Shown piece after piece: positions 32,388 through 36,743 of a stretch of 36,743 nucleotides of DNA. Source of the DNA: Rhodothermales bacterium. Its GTDB lineage: Bacteria; Bacteroidota; Rhodothermia; Rhodothermales; UBA10348. Position 1 is the first letter of the stretch, and each line of letters starts with the position of its first letter. The DNA lies in the NCBI GenBank assembly GCA_024711125.1, contig JANJTM010000081.1, positions 1 through 36,743 on the forward strand, read 5' to 3'. A model generated the notes under the pieces. The model had not been told where the DNA came from. It worked only from the letters and a program-made list of their open reading frames with translations, and searched no databases. Made by a program: the position numbers and the translations under genes.

Positions 32388-35300
32388 ATGCCGTTCCCGC
32401 TCCGCGTATTCCTGCCGGTGGTCGCCGCCGCGGCGCTGACGGGCGCGCTCGCTGCGCCCGGACCGGTTGCGGCCCAGCCATCGCCGGTGCGCTTCGACCG
32501 GCTCTCGACGGAGGACGGCCTGTCGAACGACAACGTCAAGGGCATCCACCAGGACCGCAGGGGATTCCTGTGGATTTCCACCGATCGCGGGCTGAATCGG
32601 TTCGACGGGTACGCTTTCCGGGTTTTCCGCCACGACCCGGACGACTCGACGAGCGTCGGGGACGACGTGGTCAATGCCGTGCTCGAACGGTCGGACGGCC
32701 GGTTCTGGGTCGCGACGGCGGGTGGCCTGAACGTGCTGGACCCGGCTTCCGCCACCTTCACTCGCCTGCGACACGACCCGGAAGACCCCTCATCGGTCCC
32801 CCCGGGCCCGGCGAGGGCCATCGCCCTGGACCCGGACGGGTCGCTGTGGGTGGCGACCGGCACGCTCGGTCTGTACCGCATCGAGCCGGATTCGGGGGTC
32901 GTGGAACGATTCCGGCACGATCCGGACGACCCCGGGAGCCTCTCGAACGACGCCGTCGCCGCCCTGCGCGTGGATCGGAGCGGCCGGCTCTGGGTGGCCG
33001 GGCAGCAGGCGGGAATAAGCCTCCTGGACCGGGAGACCCGGAGATTCCGGCACTGGCGGCATGATCCGGACGACCCGGGCAGCCTGGTGACGCCGTTTGT
33101 CCGCACGATCGCCGAGGACTCGAAGGGCCTCCTCTACCTCGGGCTCTGGCGGGGCGGAATCGCCCGGCTGGATCCGGAGCGGCCCGGCCGGTTCTTCCCG
33201 TATCGCCACGATCCGGAAGACCCCGGCTCGCTCAGCGAGGACAATCTGTCGGTGCTTTACGTGGACCGCTCCGACGTGCTGTGGGCGGCGACGGTCAACG
33301 GCGGCCTCAACCGGCTCGACCTCGATGACGCCGACGGCCGATTCGCGCGGTTCCGCCACGAACCCGGCGACCCGTGGAGCCTCGGATCGACCGACGTCCG
33401 GGCCGTTTTCGAGGATGCCGCGGGGGTACTCTGGTTCGGGACCGAGCGCGCGGGGCTGAGTCGGCACGACCCGCTCACCCGCCGGTTCGGCCACGTGTAC
33501 CATGATCCCGGGAGACCCGGTTCGATCGGATCGGGCGAGGTGACCGCCATTCTTCGGGACCCGGAGGGTTCGCTCTGGATCGCGACGCGGGAGAACGGCC
33601 TGGACCGTTTCGACCGGCGGACGGGGCGTTTCGTGCACTTCCGCACCGATCCCGACGATCCGGGCAGCCTTCCGGACGACCGCGTGCTCAGCCTGTATTC
33701 CGACCGACCCGGGGAGCTCTGGGTCGGCACGTGGGCGGGTGGCCTGTCCCGGCTCGACACGCGGACCGGACGCTTCGAGCGCTTCCGGAACGACCCCGCG
33801 GTGCCCGGCACGGTTCCGTCGGGCGGCGCGCTGGCCCTGGCGGCATCGACCGGGGGACGGTTCTGGCTGGGCGCCGGGGGCGGACTCGCACGCTGGGACC
33901 CGTCGATCCAGCGGTTCGAGCGATTCGCGATGGTCCCCGCGCCGATTCGCAGCGTCTCCGCACTGCTCGAGGACCGGAACGGGGTGCTGTGGTTTACCTC
34001 GGACGAGGGCGGTCTGCGGCAACTGGACCCGAAGACCGGTGAAACGGCGGTCGTCGCCGGGCCGGGAGGCGCGGTGCGGGTCCTCTCCCTATTCGAGGCG
34101 CAGGACGGCGGGATCTGGGTCGGAACCACCGACGGGCTCGCCCGCGTGGATGCCTCTTCGGGCACGCTCCTCCCCGTTCCGCTCTCGGCGGGCCCCTTGG
34201 TGGACGTCGTCGTCAGCATCGAGGAGGACGACGAGGGCCGCCTGTGGCTCGGCACGGAGGACGGGATCGTGCGCTACGACCCGTCCGTCGGCTCGGCGGT
34301 CCGGTTCGACGAGACCGACGGCCTGCAGGCTCGGTCCTTCTCGCAGGCATCGTTCCGCGACCGTGACGGCATGCTGTATTTCGGTGGGCGGAACGGGTAC
34401 AACGCCTTCCGCCCCGAGAACCTGGCGAGCGACGCGTCGCTGCCCGCCGTGGCGTTCACGCGGCTCGAGGTGCCGCCTTCGGACGGGGTCGGGGCCGCGA
34501 CCGAAATCGACCTGTACGACCGGACGAGCGTGGAACTGTCGTACCTGCAGCGGCTCCTCATCGTGGACTTCGCCGTACCGGGCTATCGCACTCCCGGCCG
34601 GGTGCGCTACGAATACCGGCTGACCGGGCTATCCGACACCTGGACGCCGCTCGGGGACGGGCATCGACTGACGCTCACGGGGTTATCGCCCGGTTCGTAC
34701 GTGCTCGAGGTGCGATCCGCCGCATCCTCCGGCGCGCCCGTCCTGGACGTCAGCCGGCTCGCGATCAGCATCACGCCGCCGTGGTGGCGATCGAACCTGG
34801 CTTACGTGCTGTACCTGCTCGTGGCCGTCGCGGGCCTCGCGGCCGTGCGCCGGTACGAACTGAACCGCATCCGCCTTAAGGATCGGTTGGCCGTGGAGTC
34901 TTCCACGGCCGAGAAGCTGCGCGAACTGGATCAGCACAAGAGCCGCTTCCTGGCGAATCTCAGCCACGAATTCCGGACGCCGCTCACGCTCATCATCGGA
35001 CCGCTGCAGCGCATCCTCGCGTCCGAGCCGGCCGGATCGCCCGTCGCCGAGGACCACCGCGTGATGCTGCGCAATGCCCGCCGGCTGCAGCGCCTCATCA
35101 ACCAGGTGCTCGACCTTTCGCGACTCGAGTCCTCGGCGATGGACCTGGCGACCGAATCCCGCGACGTGAACGCGCTCGTCCGATCCATCGTCTCGGCGAT
35201 GCATCCGCTCGCCGAACGAGAGGGAGTCACCCTGTCGGGACCGGCCCCCGAACCCATGGTCGCGCCGATCGACGAGGACCACATGGAGAAGGTTTTCGGA

Positions 35301-36476
35301 AACCTGGTCTCCAACGCGCTGAAGTTCACCGAACGCGGCGGCTTCGTCGAGGTCTCGATGCAGCGCGGGGTCGCGTGGATCGAAATCACCGTCGCCGACT
35401 CGGGCCTCGGCATTCCGCCCGAACATCTCGCGCACGTTTTCGACCGGTTCTACCAGGCGGATTCGTCGCCCCGGCGGCGCCACGAGGGCACGGGCATCGG
35501 CCTGGCGCTCGCGAAGGAACTCGTGGAACTGCACGGCGGAACGATTTCGGTGTCGAGCGAGCCCGGCCGTGGAAGCACGTTCGTCGTGCGGCTGCCGGCG
35601 GCGGCCGCACCCGTCGCCGACGTGTCCCCGCGGGTCGCGGCTCCGGAAGACATCCGGGCGCTGCCGGGCGGGTTGCCGCCCTCGCCGAGTCGCCCGGTCG
35701 AGGCGACGCCGCGGGCGCCGGCGGACGGCGATCGGACCCGCATCCTCGTCGTGGACGACAACGACGACGTGCGCCGGTTCGTACGCTCGCTGCTCGAACC
35801 GCACCACGAGGTCGTCGAAGCCGGTGACGGGGCCGAAGGACTGGCATCGGCACGCGCCTCCCTGCCGGATCTCGTGATCGCCGACGTCATGATGCCGAAG
35901 CTCGACGGGTTCGAACTGGGCAGGCTGCTCAAGAACGACCCGATGCTGGCGGGCGTGCCGGTCATCCTGCTGACGGCGCGCAGCGGAATCGACGACGAGA
36001 TCGAGGGACTCGAAACGGGGGCCGACCATTTCGTGCGCAAGCCGTTCGAACCCGGGGTCCTGCTCGCCACGGTCCGAAATCTTCTCACGCAGCGCGAGCG
36101 GCTGCGGGCGTGGTACGGTGCGGTTTCCGAACCCACCGACCTCCCGTTGTCTGCGTTCGCCGCGCGGGTACTCGAGGTCGTGGACGGTCGACTGGACGAC
36201 GCGCTCCTCTCCGTCGAAACCCTGTCGGACGACCTTGCGCTCAGCGCATCGCAGGTGCGCCGGCGGGTCAAGGAGGAGTTCGGGGTGTCGCCGAACGAGT
36301 TCATCCGCAACCGGCGGCTGGACCGGTCGGTCGAGATGCTGCGGGCCGGCGCCGGTACCGTGTCTGAAATCGCCTTCGCCGTGGGCTTCAACAGCCTGCA
36401 CTACTTCTCGCGCGCGTTCAGCGCCCATTTCGGCAAGGCGCCGTCGGAGTACCTGCGCGGGCGCGGCGTGCGGTGA
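32388..36476 (+). CDS. Hybrid two-component system sensor/response regulator (HTCS) with AraC output
   Basis: One-piece signalling protein of 1362 residues: sensor, kinase, receiver and DNA-binding output. In order: signal peptide (MPFPLRVFLPVVAAAALTGA); a periplasmic double beta-propeller of Reg_prop blades (about 35-730), many carrying 'RHDPDDPGSLS'; a Y_Y_Y domain (YEYRLTGLSDTW, about 740-790); a transmembrane helix (about 798-818); HisKA with phosphoacceptor H860 (FLANLSHEFRTPLTLI); HATPase (NLVSNALKFTE, DSGLGIPPEH, GTGIGLALAKEL); a receiver with D1166 (IADVMMPKLDGFELG) and K in FVRKPF; and an AraC helix-turn-helix (IAFAVGFNSLHYFSRAF). HTCS proteins usually sense glycan fragments, but no susCD or glycosidase cluster is visible. 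The ATG at 32388 is preferred over a GTG at 32361 that would precede the signal peptide. Confidence 0.95.
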   Translation: MPFPLRVFLPVVAAAALTGALAAPGPVAAQPSPVRFDRLSTEDGLSNDNVKGIHQDRRGFLWISTDRGLNRFDGYAFRVFRHDPDDSTSVGDDVVNAVLERSDGRFWVATAGGLNVLDPASATFTRLRHDPEDPSSVPPGPARAIALDPDGSLWVATGTLGLYRIEPDSGVVERFRHDPDDPGSLSNDAVAALRVDRSGRLWVAGQQAGISLLDRETRRFRHWRHDPDDPGSLVTPFVRTIAEDSKGLLYLGLWRGGIARLDPERPGRFFPYRHDPEDPGSLSEDNLSVLYVDRSDVLWAATVNGGLNRLDLDDADGRFARFRHEPGDPWSLGSTDVRAVFEDAAGVLWFGTERAGLSRHDPLTRRFGHVYHDPGRPGSIGSGEVTAILRDPEGSLWIATRENGLDRFDRRTGRFVHFRTDPDDPGSLPDDRVLSLYSDRPGELWVGTWAGGLSRLDTRTGRFERFRNDPAVPGTVPSGGALALAASTGGRFWLGAGGGLARWDPSIQRFERFAMVPAPIRSVSALLEDRNGVLWFTSDEGGLRQLDPKTGETAVVAGPGGAVRVLSLFEAQDGGIWVGTTDGLARVDASSGTLLPVPLSAGPLVDVVVSIEEDDEGRLWLGTEDGIVRYDPSVGSAVRFDETDGLQARSFSQASFRDRDGMLYFGGRNGYNAFRPENLASDASLPAVAFTRLEVPPSDGVGAATEIDLYDRTSVELSYLQRLLIVDFAVPGYRTPGRVRYEYRLTGLSDTWTPLGDGHRLTLTGLSPGSYVLEVRSAASSGAPVLDVSRLAISITPPWWRSNLAYVLYLLVAVAGLAAVRRYELNRIRLKDRLAVESSTAEKLRELDQHKSRFLANLSHEFRTPLTLIIGPLQRILASEPAGSPVAEDHRVMLRNARRLQRLINQVLDLSRLESSAMDLATESRDVNALVRSIVSAMHPLAEREGVTLSGPAPEPMVAPIDEDHMEKVFGNLVSNALKFTERGGFVEVSMQRGVAWIEITVADSGLGIPPEHLAHVFDRFYQADSSPRRRHEGTGIGLALAKELVELHGGTISVSSEPGRGSTFVVRLPAAAAPVADVSPRVAAPEDIRALPGGLPPSPSRPVEATPRAPADGDRTRILVVDDNDDVRRFVRSLLEPHHEVVEAGDGAEGLASARASLPDLVIADVMMPKLDGFELGRLLKNDPMLAGVPVILLTARSGIDDEIEGLETGADHFVRKPFEPGVLLATVRNLLTQRERLRAWYGAVSEPTDLPLSAFAARVLEVVDGRLDDALLSVETLSDDLALSASQVRRRVKEEFGVSPNEFIRNRRLDRSVEMLRAGAGTVSEIAFAVGFNSLHYFSRAFSAHFGKAPSEYLRGRGVR

Positions 36477-36588
36477 ATGCACGGGGGCGCTCGGCGCGGA
36501 TTGTGCAAGACGATGCGCGGTTTGTCGTGTAGACCGGCGGTATCGTCCATGGCGCCCTTCCACGGCCTACCCTCGCGGCCGCTGCCCC

Positions 36589-36743
36589 ATGGATACCGAT
36601 CCCCTGCCCGAAAACGACCCACCCGGCGAGCGTCCGCCCCCCCTCTCCGACTACCTCGCGGGGGAAATCGATGCGCTCGATTCGATGCGCCATGGCGCAG
36701 CGAAATCCCGCCAGGAGAGTGCGATGCGCCATGGCGCAGCGAA
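36589..36743 (+). CDS. Possible N-terminal fragment of a gene with 13-residue repeats
   Basis: An ATG at 36589 opens a frame with no stop to the window edge (51 codons). It begins MDTDPLPENDPPGERPPPLS and then LAGEIDALDS, followed by a repeated MRHGAAKSRQESA. The 39-bp repeat unit is a multiple of three and stays in frame, which supports coding. No good ribosome site is visible and I recognise no family. The same DNA can be read as a palindromic repeat (36681-36743), so this may not be a gene. The 112 bp before it contain nothing I can identify. Confidence 0.4.
   Translation, partial: MDTDPLPENDPPGERPPPLSDYLAGEIDALDSMRHGAAKSRQESAMRHGAA
36681..36743. repeat. 39-bp palindromic tandem repeat, truncated by window edge (locus D)
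   Basis: TGCGCCATGGCGCA, a perfect 14-bp palindrome, occurs at 36686-36699 and again 39 bp later at 36725-36738. The 25-bp spacer is complete once and its first five bases repeat before the window stops. The first dyad extends to 24 bp (36681-36704, TTCG...CGAA arms, one mismatched pair). Palindrome plus 25-bp spacer echoes locus C, but the period is 39 rather than 52. Confidence 0.8.

Overview
The window is about 36.7 kb of GC-rich bacterial DNA, tightly packed with genes on both strands. I saw no rRNA, tRNA or insertion sequence. Three gene types point to the FCB superphylum, for example Rhodothermota or Gemmatimonadota: a secreted protein ending in a 'NYPNPFNPST' sorting-type domain, a one-piece hybrid two-component regulator, and a DUF5916 outer-membrane-type protein. 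I cannot resolve the phylum from sequence reading alone.

Layout. 1-387 is the tail of a Gfo/Idh/MocA oxidoreductase. 467-4488 holds a divergent pair, a proton-pumping pyrophosphatase (hppA) and a SulP anion transporter. 4517-6084 is a coupled M19 dipeptidase / 3-methyladenine glycosylase pair (tag). 6607-9466 encodes a two-polypeptide VorB-type 2-oxoacid:ferredoxin oxidoreductase with its own terminator. 9722-14301 is a three-gene export-related operon: VKOR-DsbA oxidase, c-type haem YVTN propeller, FG-GAP lipoprotein. 14682-17312 is a secreted beta-helix protein. 17488-19850 is a small accessory block: a MazEF-type pair, an exported DppA-like aminopeptidase, and a toxin-first PIN/Phd pair with a recognisable operator. 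20286-23984 carries DUF5916 and APC transporter genes. 24091-32357 is a plus-strand run (deaminase, M28 peptidase, GNAT, ACT-SnoaL fusion, MtfA-like protease, VOC protein, TraB/TIKI-like protein), interrupted by one small membrane protein on the minus strand. 32388-36476 is the large hybrid regulator. The window ends in a possible gene start carrying a 39-bp palindromic repeat.

The least explained feature is a set of intergenic, non-coding tandem arrays at 6265-6420, 19973-20076 and 28075-28205. All three have exactly the same 52-bp period. Each unit is a dyad (inverted repeat) of about 26 bp plus about 26 bp of spacer. The arrays at 6.3 kb and 20.0 kb are clearly homologous (38 of 52 positions, no gaps). 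The one at 28.1 kb has a different sequence but the same period and architecture. A 39-bp palindrome-plus-25-bp-spacer repeat runs off the right edge and may be a fourth relative. Fifty-two bp is close to five helical turns, so the dyads would lie on one face of the DNA. I know of no described element that matches.

The metabolic theme is pyrophosphate-driven proton pumping, ferredoxin-linked 2-oxoacid metabolism, and extensive peptide scavenging (M19, M55, M28, APC transporter) in a Gram-negative cell with an active disulfide-forming envelope.
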